Source: Symbiodinium natans
Taxonomy: Eukaryota > Sar > Dinophyceae > Suessiales > Symbiodiniaceae
Assembly (NCBI GenBank): GCA_905221605.1
Contig: CAJNDS010002734.1
Coordinates: forward strand, 246,001-310,000
DNA: 64,000 bases
Reading direction: 5' to 3'
Made by a program: the position numbers and the translations under genes. This document shows positions 1 to 11,419 of this stretch, piece after piece. The first letter of the stretch is position 1; the number at the start of each line of letters is the position of its first letter. The notes under the pieces were generated by a model. It searched no databases, was not told where the DNA came from, and saw only the letters and a program-made list of their open reading frames with translations.

Positions 1-7
1 AATTTTA

Positions 8-150
8 GGAGGTTCATGGGTACTTATAACCTCAACTATAAATGTACTTATCACCTGCTTAGACGACTTAGGGGGCTTATAAGTGCAGTTATAATTGGGG
101 TTAGAAGTACCATGAAGTACCCTGAACCTCCCAGAAAACCCTGAAGACCT
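8..150. mobile_element. Introner/MITE family A, copy 1
   Basis: Short inverted-repeat element. It starts with a GGTTCATGGGTACTTATAA-like end and closes with a degenerate inverse (agaagtacc...gaacctcc). The same ends recur near 19.5, 21.0, 32.9, 33.2, 41.9, 57.6 and 63.1 kb. No coding capacity. Family A is inferred to be an introner because other families with the same architecture coincide with introns in this window. Confidence 0.6.
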
Positions 151-604
151 AAGCCCAATCTGAATCCTGGCTCTACACCCTGAAGCAAGATTACGTAAAG
201 TGGGTCAGGCTGCTGGATGCGGTGGTTCGGGCGTATGCTACGTAGAAAGATGATAAGAACAAAGCTTTCCAGAGAACAGCTCGAGTTGCAGCAACCTTGT
301 TGGGCTTCGACTTCGTCCGGTGGTCCAGCTTATAATTAGACACCGAGCCGGATCCGATCGGCGATTCAGAATCATTCCTCTCCAGCTCGCTCAGCCTGGG
401 TGCGATACAGACGAGTATAGGCACCGGAATAGCACGAAGTGATGTCGGATAAGAAACGAACTGCGCAACGATCTCCCGGCTGCTGCACGAAACTACTAAA
501 CCCTCAACCACAAACATTCTACGCCTCGATCTCAAGGACCCGGTTGCCACCACCTGCCCGTACGATACTAGCATCCCCCGCTATGGGATCCGGGATCCGC
601 GGGG
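151..604. other. Unassigned stretch
   Basis: Non-repetitive sequence of mixed composition with short open frames on both strands (up to 127 codons on minus). No domain motif or supported splice pair was found. It may hold exons, but none can be defended. Confidence 0.3.
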
Positions 605-726
605 CCTACCCTCCTGGTATACCCCCTAAACCCTAAGCCCTAAACCCTAAACCCTAAACCCTGAACCCTGAACCCTAAACCCTAAACCCTAAACCCTAAC
701 CCTAAACCCTAAACCCTAAACCCTAA
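605..726 (+). repeat. Interstitial telomeric array (CCCTAAA)n
   Basis: About 17 copies of CCCTAAA with a few CCCTGAA and CCCTAAG variants. Unique sequence lies on both sides, so this is not a chromosome end. Confidence 0.95.
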
Positions 727-1184
727 GCCGGGTATGCCACCTTCAGCTCATCTTGCGGAAACCCATGCTTGGGCATAGAGGTCGGTGAAAGGAGACGACA
801 GGTCACGAGGATCGCGCGTGCAAAATCGCGGACACGCCAAACTTTGCGCACCGTTGATCTATGTTGGCCCGTATTTGCCGTATTTGTGGTCCTGCCACAC
901 TCTTCGTCGCAATGTCGAGCTTCAACATACTCACAAAATCATTCCGCCACGCTTCTCTTAGCATCCAAAAAAACAAAATCGTGGTCCTGCCACGCCTTTT
1001 GCACCGACACGGGAACATGACACGGGCAAGGGATGGGGAAGGGGAAGGGGAAGAGGGTGGGGGGGGAAGGGAACACCACGCCACGGAGGGGAGGAGGGTG
1101 GTGACCGAAGTGGCAAACCACGACGAAGACCACCCAGGTCGAGGTAAACCATGGGGGGGGGGGGGGAGGGCTTGCAGCTAGGAG
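727..1184. other. Unassigned GC/G-rich stretch
   Basis: Overlapping open frames exist on both strands but are compatible with chance in GC-rich DNA. It contains two related ~35 bp segments ("cgtggtcctgccac" types near 890 and 980) and G-runs near 1060 and 1155. No gene is supported. Confidence 0.3.
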
Positions 1185-1268
1185 CCATATACGTGTATAT
1201 ATACATATATGTGTGTATAAATGTGTGTATATATATACATGTACATGTACATGTACATGTACATGTAC

Positions 1269-1322
<54 letters not shown>

Positions 1323-1345
1323 GTGTACATGTATATATATGTATG
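1185..1345. repeat. TGTACA/TGTATA microsatellite
   Basis: Hexanucleotide tract that passes from (TGTACA)n into (TGTATA)n between TA-rich flanks. Open frames across it encode only alternating Val/Tyr/His and are not genes. Confidence 0.95.
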
Positions 1346-1489
1346 AGCCTGAGACCTTTAGGGTTCTTTTGGCTTAGTTTATATAAGCCCTCTTAAATAA
1401 ACAAAGCCAAACGCGATAAATATAGGAATATATATGCTCTTAAATGAACGCGTCCACTACATGTCTCGATCTGTTCAAGTATAGCTCAG

Positions 1490-3870
1490 CTTTCTACTCC
1501 CTAAACCTGAAACGTTAAACCTTGAAACCTGAACTTCAACCCTTTAAACCTAATCCTTATTTTTTGACCCTTAACCTTGAAACCTTTAAAAGTAAACCTT
1601 AAACTCGCGAAGTCCTAACTTTTAACTTTCACCCCTAGGCTCGTGACTGTAATCCGACGCATCTTCTCGCTTCCTTGCTCATGGCTGTGCTTGAAACACA
1701 GGCGTGCTGCGAGTACCTGCGAGTCCATCATCTCTGCCTATGCGTGTCGCTTTTATCAAGGTAAGTCATGATGGCTCGCGCTTCGGATAGTCTGTACATT
1801 GCAGAAACAAATGCACGGTTTAGGTTTAAACCTTCAAGGTTTATGGTTTAGGGTTTAAGGTTTAAGGTTTATGGTTTAGGGGATAGGGTTTAGATTTTAG
1901 AGTTTCGGGTTTAGGGTATAGGCTTAGGGTTTATAGTTAAAGGTTCGGGTTGTTGGGTTTTAGGTTTAGCCCCTTCTATGATGCAGCTTAAAAAGGGTCT
2001 CTGCTCATCTGCGCCCGGCCAGTTGAGGCTCCAGAGAGACATTATTCACTAAACCACAAGCCATAGACCCTAAACCTTAACCTCTAAATCCTAAACCTTG
2101 AACTCTAAGCCCTAAACCGTAAACCCACAAGGGCCTTACTTTACTTCAAAAACTCCCCGCGCAGAAGAAGACACAGATGAAGAAAGTCATAAGCTGAGCT
2201 CGAGCTCGGAGCTGCTCATACATCTACACCTGTCTAACATTCCTCATCAGTTTCTACTCCCTAGATTTTAAGCCTAACACCCTGAACTTTAAACCCTTAA
2301 CTTTGAATCCTAAGTCGAAAACATTAAATCCTCCACCTTGAAACACTCGGAGCCTTAACCCTAATCCCTTGAACTCTCATATTTCAACCCTAACCCTTAA
2401 GGTCGTGATCCTGATCTAAGACGCCTCCCAGCTTCCTTGCTGCGGGCTGTGCTTGCAAAACTAACATGCTGCGAGTAGCTGAGAGTCCAGCATCTCTGCA
2501 TGTTCTTGTCGCCTTTTCTTGTTCTAGACGATACTGGCTCGTGCTCTAGAGATCTGATTGTCATCTGATTGTCCGCATTGAAACACAAAGCCACTACTTC
2601 CTGCAGGATTTACTAAGCCCAAAACCCCAAACTCACAAGGGCCTCACTTTAGTAGACACACTCCTAGCGCAGACAAAAACAGATCAGGAGAGCCGTTAAA
2701 CTCAGCTTGTGCTCGGAAATGCTCATACGTCTCCACCTCTTTAACATTCCTCAGCGTTTCTTTGTGCTGAACCTGAAACCTTAAACTCTGAGCCCTGAAC
2801 CCTAACTTCTTAAACCTAATCTTTAAAATCTGCTCCTAAACCTTGAAACCTGTAACAGTTAACCTTAAACCCACGAAGTCCGAACTTTTAACGTTCAGCT
2901 CTAGGGTCGTGACTGTAGTCCGATGCATCTTCTCACTTCCTTGCTCATAGCTTTGCTTGAAACACTGACTTGCTGCGAGTAGCTGCGAGTCCATCATTGC
3001 TGCTTATGTGTGTCGCTTTTACTAAGATAAGTCGTGATGGCTCGCGCTTCAGATAAGCTGTACATGGCAAAAACAAACTGCACGGTTTAGGCTTTAACCT
3101 ACAAGGTTTATGGCTTAGGGTTTAGGGTTTAAGGTTTAGGGTTTTAAGTTTATGGTTTAGGGTATAGGGTTTAGGTTTTAGGGTTTCGGGTTTAGGTTTA
3201 GGGTGAAGGTTTAGGGTTTATAGTTAAAGGTTCGGGTTGTTGGGTTTTAGGTTTAGCCCCTTCTATGATGCAGCTTAAAAAGGGTCTCTGCTCATCTGCG
3301 CCCGGCCAGTTGAGGTTCCAGAGAGACCTTATCCACAAAACCATAAGCCATAGACCCTAAACCCTAAACTTTAAACTGTAAACCTTGAACTCTAAGCCCT
3401 GAACCTTAAACCCACAAGGGCCTTACTTTACTAAACAAACTCCCCGCGTAGATGAAGATACAGATGGAGAGAGTCCTGAGACTGAGCTCGAGCTCGGAGC
3501 TGATCATACATCTCCACCTGTCTAACATTCCTCGTCAGTTTCTACTCCCTAGATTTTAAGCCTTGCACCCTCAACTTTAAACCCTTAATTCCGAATCCTA
3601 AATCGAAAACATTAAACCCTCCGCCTTGAAACACTCTGAGCCTTAACCCTGACCCCTTGAACTCTCATATTTAACCCCTAACCCTGAAGGTCGTGATCCT
3701 CATCTAAGACGCCTTCCAGCTTTCTTGCTCAGAGCTGTGCTTGGAAAACTAACATGCTGCGAGCAGCTCTGAGTCCAGCATCTCTGGATGTGCTTGTCTC
3801 CTTTTCTTCCTGTAGATGGTAGTGGCTCGCGCTCTAGAGATCTGACTGTCCACATCCTGCAGAATTAGCT
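1490..3870. repeat. Nested tandem duplication (~1.27 kb unit, two copies)
   Basis: Two copies of a ~1.27-1.29 kb unit. One anchor segment at 1646 recurs at 2912; another at 2401 recurs at 3689. Within each unit the two anchors are themselves diverged homologues (both contain "cttccttgct", "tgctgcgagtag" and "gcgagtcca"-like blocks), so the structure is A-B-A'-B'. Spacers are degenerate CCTAAAC/TTTAGGG-type sequence. No convincing coding frame. Confidence 0.8.
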
Positions 3871-4460
3871 CTGGCATCCAGGAACCTATGCTTGAATGCC
3901 TCGACGTCTGAGATCCAGCAAGGGCCATTCATCTCCAGACAGTCTGAGAAGCACCGTAAAACTCTAAACCCTAAAGAAAAAACAACATCCAGAAAAAAAC
4001 GATACTTGGGAGCTTTGAGTCACTCGATTCTTGCGTGACTTTAATTATATGATTGAGACTCTAAGGTTTATCATTTCAATGTTTTGGGTTTAAAGATTTC
4101 GACTTAGGGTTTAGGGTTTAGGTTTTAGTATTGAAGATTAAGATGTAGAGTTCATGCTCTAGGGTTTAGAATTACCAGGCAATCCGAGAAGCAACGTTAA
4201 ACTCTAAATCCTGTGAAAAAAACTAACAAAAACGAGACTTGAGAAGCTTCGGGATACTCGTTAACATAGCTGCTTAGCTTCCCGAACAACCTTTCCTGTG
4301 GCCCTACCGCATCTCGGCAGCATAAATCATCTACTCGATCTCTCATGTGAAAGCTGAACACGCTCAGTCAAGATCTTCCCCATCGTCATCCTGTCAGATG
4401 ATTTCGCGTCTTATTATTTCAGGATCGTAAATTCCACTGATTCAGATTTGAAGTCGAACC
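3871..4460. other. Unassigned stretch with degenerate telomere-like words
   Basis: Holds scattered TTTAGGG/CCCTAAA words (3960-4150) and two related copies of a short block ("gaagca(c)cgtaaaactctaaaccct" near 3950 and 4190). No gene seen. Confidence 0.35.
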
Positions 4461-4869
4461 TTTATACACTTGCAACGAAGACCATTAACCTTGCTGCAGG
4501 ATTCGAAGTGTAAGGTCTGGGAGTATGTCGGAGATCATCATCCTTTTATGTTTCAACTTCTTGCTGCGCGCAGGATTAACAACGAATGCCAAGTTTCTCT
4601 TCTCGGGGCGAACCACAGCATCTGCGTAAACGCAAGGACTCATGATGAGTCTGTGTGGTCTAGTATTTTATGCCGCCTCGACGTCGACGCCTGGGAATAT
4701 TGTTTCGGACGTAGTACGAATTACGTCCTTTCCGCATCAATGCAAATCTCGATGACATGTAATTTAATATTATTCGCACGTAAGTCTGCTCATCAGACGA
4801 GTCCTTTGCGCGCAAAGCCCTTGTACCAGGAGAATCGCGACAATCTTGACCATGAGCATGCCTCTTTTA

Positions 4870-7100
4870 ATTCCTAGCGCAAGAAAAAGAACTCACACAG
4901 AACAAGAACTCGATGAGCCTTTGTCGTTGCAGTCTTCTTTGTCGTAAAGGTCCGAAAAATTATATTCTTCGCCAAAGTGTCGCCTTAAAAATTGAAGCGT
5001 GCAGGATTGTAGAGAGACATTCGAATCTTAGATGCAGCTCAGAAACACCAAGTAAAGATACTGTCCATCTTCAAGCAAAACCCGATGGGCTTCCTTGCAG
5101 TCATGGTAATGCATTGTTTTCGATTATATTTTAATAAGACAAATAGTTATAATAATACTAGTATTACTAAAAATATTAATTTTATCAATGATACGAAAAT
5201 AAAATAATAATACAAGCTAAGCCACACTGATGCTGTCCGCGAGGAAGGCTGAAGATCTCATCGTCGATATTTGGATTTGTTGCAGCGGTCGACCTGAAGA
5301 CATATATGCTTGATAAAATTTCTTATAGAAATGTATAATTGTCACATATTTATGTATGTTAAGAATATTAACGTTCTTGCAACCTCCAGGTCCAGACAAT
5401 GTCAGAGCAGTGGTCAGCTGCACGAGACCTTAGACAATATACGCGCGTGCGGTGATGTTATCATGCGGTCTTACAGGAACTGAGGCCTTTACTCCATCTC
5501 GACGAGCTTGAGGATGCTCGGGTGCGTCACAGAGGCTGACCTACGAGCACAGCTGCATGAATGGGGCAGCAGGGGTATCTTATTCTAAACTAAATACTAG
5601 ACAGGTGTCTGGAAAAGATGCCAGTGGTGGATGCCTGCAATCCTCGGCCGCCGCATTATGTTGGGAGAAACATTTAGTTATGGTTTGTGTACAAGAATTA
5701 AGACCCCCACTCCATGTTGAGAAGTCGCCGCGTTTGCATACACTCATCTTCCGGTTTCCTGGCAGATACGCCAACATGACATGGCGTTAAAGTCTAAGCG
5801 CACATTTGAAAAGAAAAATGTCACTGCAAACTCTCGTCTAGGGTGCAGCTCGTCGTTGACCTCAGGACCAGCGTCCAAACGGATCTTCTTCAACACCACG
5901 TTCGTCCTGCTTGTCATGCACGGATAAGTATATATGACGAGAAATCAAAACTCAACACAACTTTTTCAACCAGCACTCTCCTTGTCAGTCGTCCGTCAGG
6001 ACCGATTAGCCCTAAAAAAAACGGATCGTGATATTCTTGTTTAAGTTTTTGTAGTAAGTTCCTGACACGTAACTGCGCGACGGCGACGTCCGTCTTTGAA
6101 TTTCCTTATTTGAAAAGTTTACACATATAAATGAAATAGTTCAGGCCGTACTGAGGCAAGCACAGATCTTTTGCTTCGCAGTCGTCTGCCAGGCCAGTGG
6201 CAGCGCGCCTTACTGAAATGGCTTATTGCCTATCGGAATTTTGACAAAAATTAGCTCAACTGCTGCTTTAAAAATTCGGCGGGCGTGATCACGGCGTCCG
6301 ACGTCCTCAGCACAGACTTTGAGATCAGATCCTTGCACTTATTTGCTTAAAGTCAAGTCACACGTCGTCTCGCCAGCGAGGGACACGCACCGCGCGTCCT
6401 GGTTTTCTTCATTTTTTTGGCTGTAGCTTGTTGTGTAGAGTTGTCTAGCAAGGAACTGCTCGCAGAAGATGATATGTTCTTTGACTCGAAGTCAACGTCC
6501 AGCCTGACGATCTTTTAGACAAGCGAATGCAACCACACGAACAGGTCAAGCTTGGAGGCTCATCTTCATCCATCAACCATCGCATTTTCGACCAGCGCAT
6601 CGTCGAAGACCTTAGGTTAATGCATGATGTATTCATCCTTGCAACTAAAAATATAATTTTGCCGAGGCACATGTGCTTCTCGGTGCGCCTCATTTAAAAA
6701 TGTAACATGCACATGAATATGTTTCTGTACGCTTTCACAGTTCAGTTGTCTGCCCCAAGGTGTGAACGCGATCAAGTATACATCGGCCGAATGTTAAAAG
6801 AAAGAAGTACACTCATAAATTTAAGCAAGTCACTCCCGGCGAGTCTGCTTGAGTTGACACAAGCAACTTGAGCTGAAAATGTTGCGGCAAGTCTCTTTAT
6901 CCTCATGTATATATCACTAAATTGTAATTTAATTTAAATACTAGCAAGAAGCGCCTGACGAGACTGCTGAATTGAAGCGCAAGTGTTGCATTCGCAGCAC
7001 TCAGGCAAGGTTTGCCTTTTTTTTTGGCGCCGCATCGCCTTGCTGCTCTGCGATCAGCGTCTCAGGTTACTCGACCTTAGATTGCGCTGGTGCGATAAAA
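4870..7100 (-). CDS. Candidate multi-exon protein gene, partial
   Basis: Several minus-strand blocks read as protein. One (about 5852-5910) encodes VVLKKIRLDAGPEVNDE. A second (about 5487-5535) encodes SASVTHPSILKLVEM. A third (about 5046-5096) encodes EAHRVLLEDGQYLYLVF. They join in frame with a GC donor and then a GA donor, both with AG acceptors. The third block may continue into a frame at 4890-4975. The order beta3-like VLKKIR, HPSILKL, YLYLVF resembles a Ser/Thr protein kinase N-lobe, but the spacing is short for an alpha-C helix and no HRD or DFG motif was found. Further coding-like blocks lie near 7030-7060 (LIAEQQGDAAPKK) and 6450-6600. Kinase identity is a weak inference; the presence of some minus-strand gene is somewhat better supported. 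Confidence 0.35.
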
Positions 7101-7595
7101 TCTTCTTATGACTAAGACATCTGATTAGGACGGGCTGCGTTGAGTGAAGCTTCGATGCAGGCTGAAGAAGACATTGTCCGCAGACGAACCTCATTGCGGG
7201 GGGGGGGGTACTTCAAGCGTTAAGAGATGAAAACAGCGTAAAAAGATTAATTCGGCAATGAGCTGGCGACTTCCACTGAGCAAAATGACACTTTCCCGGA
7301 GCTCCCTCATGACAACGTAAAATTTAAAACATCATTGTCAATACGGATGCGGTTGTTTCGCTGCCTCCATGCGGCCCTGCCAGAAATGCTGGCGGAGCCC
7401 GCAAGTATTGCACAAAACAAGCGGATTGCGCCAGTCGTTGTGGTGCCTCGTGAAAATCTAGACGAGCATACCGACATTCCAGGAAGTCTCAACATGTCTA
7501 AACATAAAAAATAAGCGAACAGCCACAGCTGTTTCTCGTGCTTGTAGGAGTCCACCATCATGACCTTAGAGAAACGTACACTACGACTAAGCATT

Positions 7596-8017
7596 CTAAT
7601 CGCTCACGCCAGCCTTCGGCGCATCCTTGAAATGGATCTGCTTTGCAGGCTCCGGGGTCTTCTTCATGATAGACTTCACCTCCAGCGCAGTGCACAAAAC
7701 TCTATTTCCTTAGCATAGTAATATTGCTCTTCATGTAAACAAATTCTTGCAGTTAGAGATACTATGCTCCAGTTCGTATGAACGTCTACAGTCGAATGGC
7801 CTTGTTCTTGTTCTCTTCCTCTTGCTTCTTTTCCTGGCGAAAGGACTCCTGGTGTTCCTTATCAACTTGATTTTAACATGCAGAGCCAAAGTCGCCGAAA
7901 AAATTAAAAAAAAAACTAAGAGGAGAGCCATCGCTCGAAGGGGTTCTTCTTCCACGTCGTGTGCGGCGACTGGTGTTTCTTGTCCTTGCCCGACTGGCGC
8001 TTCTTGCTCTTCCCCAT
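7596..8017 (-). CDS. Small lysine-rich protein, three exons, 73 aa
   Basis: Exons at 7937-8017, 7801-7857 and 7596-7679 join in phase from an ATG to a TAG. The introns are 79 bp with a GA donor and 121 bp with a GC donor, both ending AG, which fits dinoflagellate splicing. The product begins MGKSKKRQSGKDKK, has a charged Gln/Glu/Lys-rich middle, and ends with IMKKTPEPAKQIHFKD...GVSD. The KQIHF word fits the (K/R)-x-(V/I)-x-F docking motif for protein phosphatase 1, so a small nuclear PP1-binding protein is possible. No family was recognised. Basic content suggests a nuclear or nucleolar location. No introner-like ends were seen in these two introns. Confidence 0.6.
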
Positions 8018-8865
8018 GACGCCTGAATATTTATAACGAAAGAAATAAATTTCTTGCAGATGCTCAATCTGCAATCTGCAAAGGCTGGCCTGCGAGGTAC
8101 AACGCAAGAACGCTGAAGAAAAGACGTACAACTTGAGCAAAGGCTTGATGCAGTCGAAGCATGACGAGATGGTGCACTCGCTAACGCCAGCGTCTGAACT
8201 CCAATACCCAAAGCCCGCAATTGTCGAAGCCTTGTCCGTCTAAGAACCGTACTCTCAAATCTCAAACCTTAAATCCATTGTTCAGTACTGCACTTGAAGT
8301 CACAAAAGCCAGCATTGTCCTCGTCAAGTCAAGAAAGTTATGGCTGCAACCGCACCCTAAATGTTTTCAGGGTTTCTTGTTCTTTACTCTTCGCCATCTA
8401 GCCTGAAGCTGAAAAACGAACTAACAAAAACACAATGGGATTAGTAACCTTAAGAACCATAACAACCATGAAACTAGTCGTGGTCCCTGAAACCTCCCTG
8501 ATAATTCTTGTTCCAACATTTATCCCAGCGGACAACACCATAATAGCCGTAAAATTCTCTGGGCCAATCTTTTTGGACTTCATTTGTTATGCGTCGCCCT
8601 CTACTGGACAACAATGACATAGTCAGGACTTGAGATGTGTCCTGTCATGCTTCGTCTTTCACGAAGAAGATGACGCAGTTCAGGGCCTGACATGTGTCAT
8701 TTTTTTGCCCATAGACAAAAGGCATTTATACACTCCACAACATGGAATGCGTCATGTTGCGCGCTCTTATTGTATGGGGTTCTTTAAGTATCATAAAGCA
8801 AAAAAAATCTAGGACCTTAAGTACATACGTTTAAGGTATATCGCTTGCTTTAACACAGATGTTGG
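8018..8865. other. Unassigned stretch
   Basis: Short frames of 60-130 codons on both strands, none with a recognisable motif. No inverted-repeat element or telomeric array. A T-rich segment lies near 8700. Confidence 0.3.
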
Positions 8866-8869
8866 GGAA

Positions 8870-10910
8870 TTTCGGGTTTCAGGCTTCGGGGGTGTCTTGC
8901 CGAAAGCCTAGAAAGTTCCCCTGTTGAGGACCTAGTGGGGCTGGCCGCGACAAGCAAGACCTGGAACCCTCACAGCTTCTTGAAATTTACGAACACTTAC
9001 ACCCCGGTAAGCAAGACCTAGAACCACCCCACATACGCAGCCTTTAAGGGTTTAAGAGGGTCTAAAATTCAGGGTTACATATACATTTGCTTCTTGAAAA
9101 TCACGAACACTTATCCCCCGATAAGCAAGACTTAGAACCACCCCACATACGCAGCCTTTAAGGGTTTCAGGGGGTATAAAATTGAGCGTTACATATATAT
9201 TTGCTTCTTGAAACTGACGAATATTTACCCCTCGATAAGCAAGACGTAGAACCACCCCGCATACGCAGCCTTTAAGGGTTTAAGGGGGGTTTAAAATTCG
9301 GTGTTACATAGATATTTGCTTCTTGAAACTTACGGACACTTAGCTCCCGATAAGCAAAACTTAGAACCACCCCACATACGCAGTCTTTAAAGGTTTAAGG
9401 GGGTTTACAATTTGCTTGTTGAAACTTACTAACACTTACCACCTCGACAAGCAGGACTGAGAACCACCCCACATACGCAGCCTCTAAGGGTTTAAGGGGG
9501 TTCAAAATTCAGTGTTACATATATATTTGCTTCTTGAAACTTACGAACACCTACCCCCCGATAAGCAAGACTTGGAACTACCCCACATACGCCGCCTTTA
9601 AGGGTTTAAGGGGGTTTAAAATTCGGTGTTACATATATATTTGCTTCTTGAAACTTACGAACACTTCCCCCCCGATAAGCAAGACTTAGCACCAGCCCAC
9701 ATACGCAGCCTTTAAGGGTTTAAGGGGGTTTACAATTTGCTTGTTAAAACTTACGAACACTTACCACCTCGATAAGCAGGACTTAGAACCACCCCACATA
9801 CGCAGCCTTTAAGGGTTTAAGGGGGTTCAAAATTCAGTGTTACATATATATTTGCTTCTTGAAACTTACGAACACCTACCCCCCGATAAGCAAGACTTGG
9901 AACCACCCCACATACGCCGCCTTTAAGGGTTTAAGGGGGTTTAAAATTCGGTGTTACATATATATTTGCTTCTTGAAACTGACGAACACTTACCCCCCGA
10001 TAAGCAAGACTTAGAACCACCCCACATACGCAGCCTTTAAGGGTTTCAGGGGGTATAAAATTGAGCGTTACATATACATTTGCTTCTTGAAACTGACGAA
10101 CACGTACCCCTCGATAAGCAAGACTTAGAACCACCCCGCATACGCCGCCTTTAAGGGTTTAAGGGGGTGTAAAATTCGGTGTTACATATATATTTGCTTC
10201 TTGAAACTGAGGAACACTTCCCCCCCGATAAGCAAGACTTGGAACTACCCCACATACGCCGCCTTTAAGGGTTTAAGGGGGTTTAAAATTCGGTGTTACA
10301 TATATATTTGCTTCTTGAAACTTACGAACACTTCCCCCCCGATAAGCAAGACTTAGCACCACCCCACATACGCAGCCTTTAAGGGTTTAAGGGGGTTTAC
10401 AATTTGCTTGTTGAAACTTACGAACACTTACCACCTCGATAAGCAGGACTTAAAACCACCCCACGTACGCAGCCTTTAAGGGTTTAAGGGGTTCAAAATT
10501 CAGTGTTACATATATATTTGCTTCTTGAAACTTACGAACACCTACCCCCCGATAAGCAAGACTTGGGACCACCCCACATACGCAGCCTTTAAGGGTTTAA
10601 GCGGGTTTAAAATTCGGTGTTACATATATATTTGCTTCTTGAAACTGACGAACACTTCCCCCCCGATAAGCAAGACTTAGCACCACCCCACATACGCAGC
10701 CTTTAAGGGTTTAAGAGGGTTTAAAATTCGGTCTTACATACATATTTGTTCCTGAAACTTAAGAACATCTACCCCCCGATAAGCAAGACTTAGAACCACC
10801 CCACATACGCGGCCTTTAAGGGTTTAGGGGGGTTTAAAATTCAGTGTTACATATATATTTGCTTTTTGAAACTTAAGAACACTTACACCCGGATAAGCAA
10901 GACTTGGAAC
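8870..10910. repeat. Tandem array, ~117 bp unit, about 17 copies
   Basis: The core "cccacatacgcagcctttaa" recurs at near-regular steps from 9026 to 10800. Most units are 113-117 bp; a shorter ~95 bp variant containing "tttacaatttgcttg" is interspersed (near 9410, 9730, 10395). Each unit carries GGGTTTAAGGGGGTTTAAAATT, a telomere-like G-rich strand, and TTACATATATATTTGCTTC. On the minus strand a 39-codon repeat (VVLSLAYRGVSVRQFQEANI) stays open only in the few copies that carry TTTCAGGG instead of TTTAAGGG; the rest have a TAA. A translated repeat gene is therefore not supported. The spacing is too long and the unit too variable for a CRISPR array. Confidence 0.9.
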
Positions 10911-11419
10911 CTGCAGACAACAACAAACACGTCTGTCGCAAAACCCCGGCCGTTGATGCATAGCCTCCGTAATGGGGTATGTCGCGTGTGCGGGCCGCGG
11001 CCCTATTACAAGCAATCAATACTGGCATGCGGCCATATGTATGTCCTAGAAGTTACAGCACATGTAAAAAGAATATGATATGTTTCATGTTGTTGTAATA
11101 GTTTAAGCACAAACACGGTGGACCGATAACAGTACCACCATGTCGTCTGTGCTGTTTAGTGTGCAGTTGGCGAGATAACAATACACAAACAAGAGAGGGG
11201 GAGACGGTGGACCGAAAGCAGTACCACCGTGTTCAGGGACCGAAAACAGTACCCCGCTTTCCCGGAGACCGAAAACAGTACTCCGAGTTGAGTTAACACT
11301 GCATTCACTGTAGGCTCCGCGCATTCGATGGTGAGAATCAAAAGCCACCATACCTGACGCCAGACTTTATTTTAATATTAATGTAAAAAAGCGCGCTGTA
11401 GAGTTCAAATCATTATACC
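10911..11419. other. Unassigned spacer between two satellite arrays
   Basis: Contains three or four diverged copies of a ~30 bp word ("gaccgaaaacagtac(c)(a)cc") between 11115 and 11285. No gene recognised. Confidence 0.4.

Noticed and set aside
605-726. Chromosome end
   Set aside because: The array is short and unique sequence continues on both sides; dozens of similar internal arrays exist.
1151-1396. 81-codon frame of Val/Tyr/His
   Set aside because: Pure translation of the TGTACA/TGTATA microsatellite.
4470-4877. 135-codon plus-strand gene
   Set aside because: No recognisable motif and no splice support; neighbouring coding-like blocks are on the minus strand.
8870-10910. CRISPR-like array
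   Set aside because: Units are ~117 bp of continuous repeat with point differences; there are no unique spacers, and the genome is eukaryotic.
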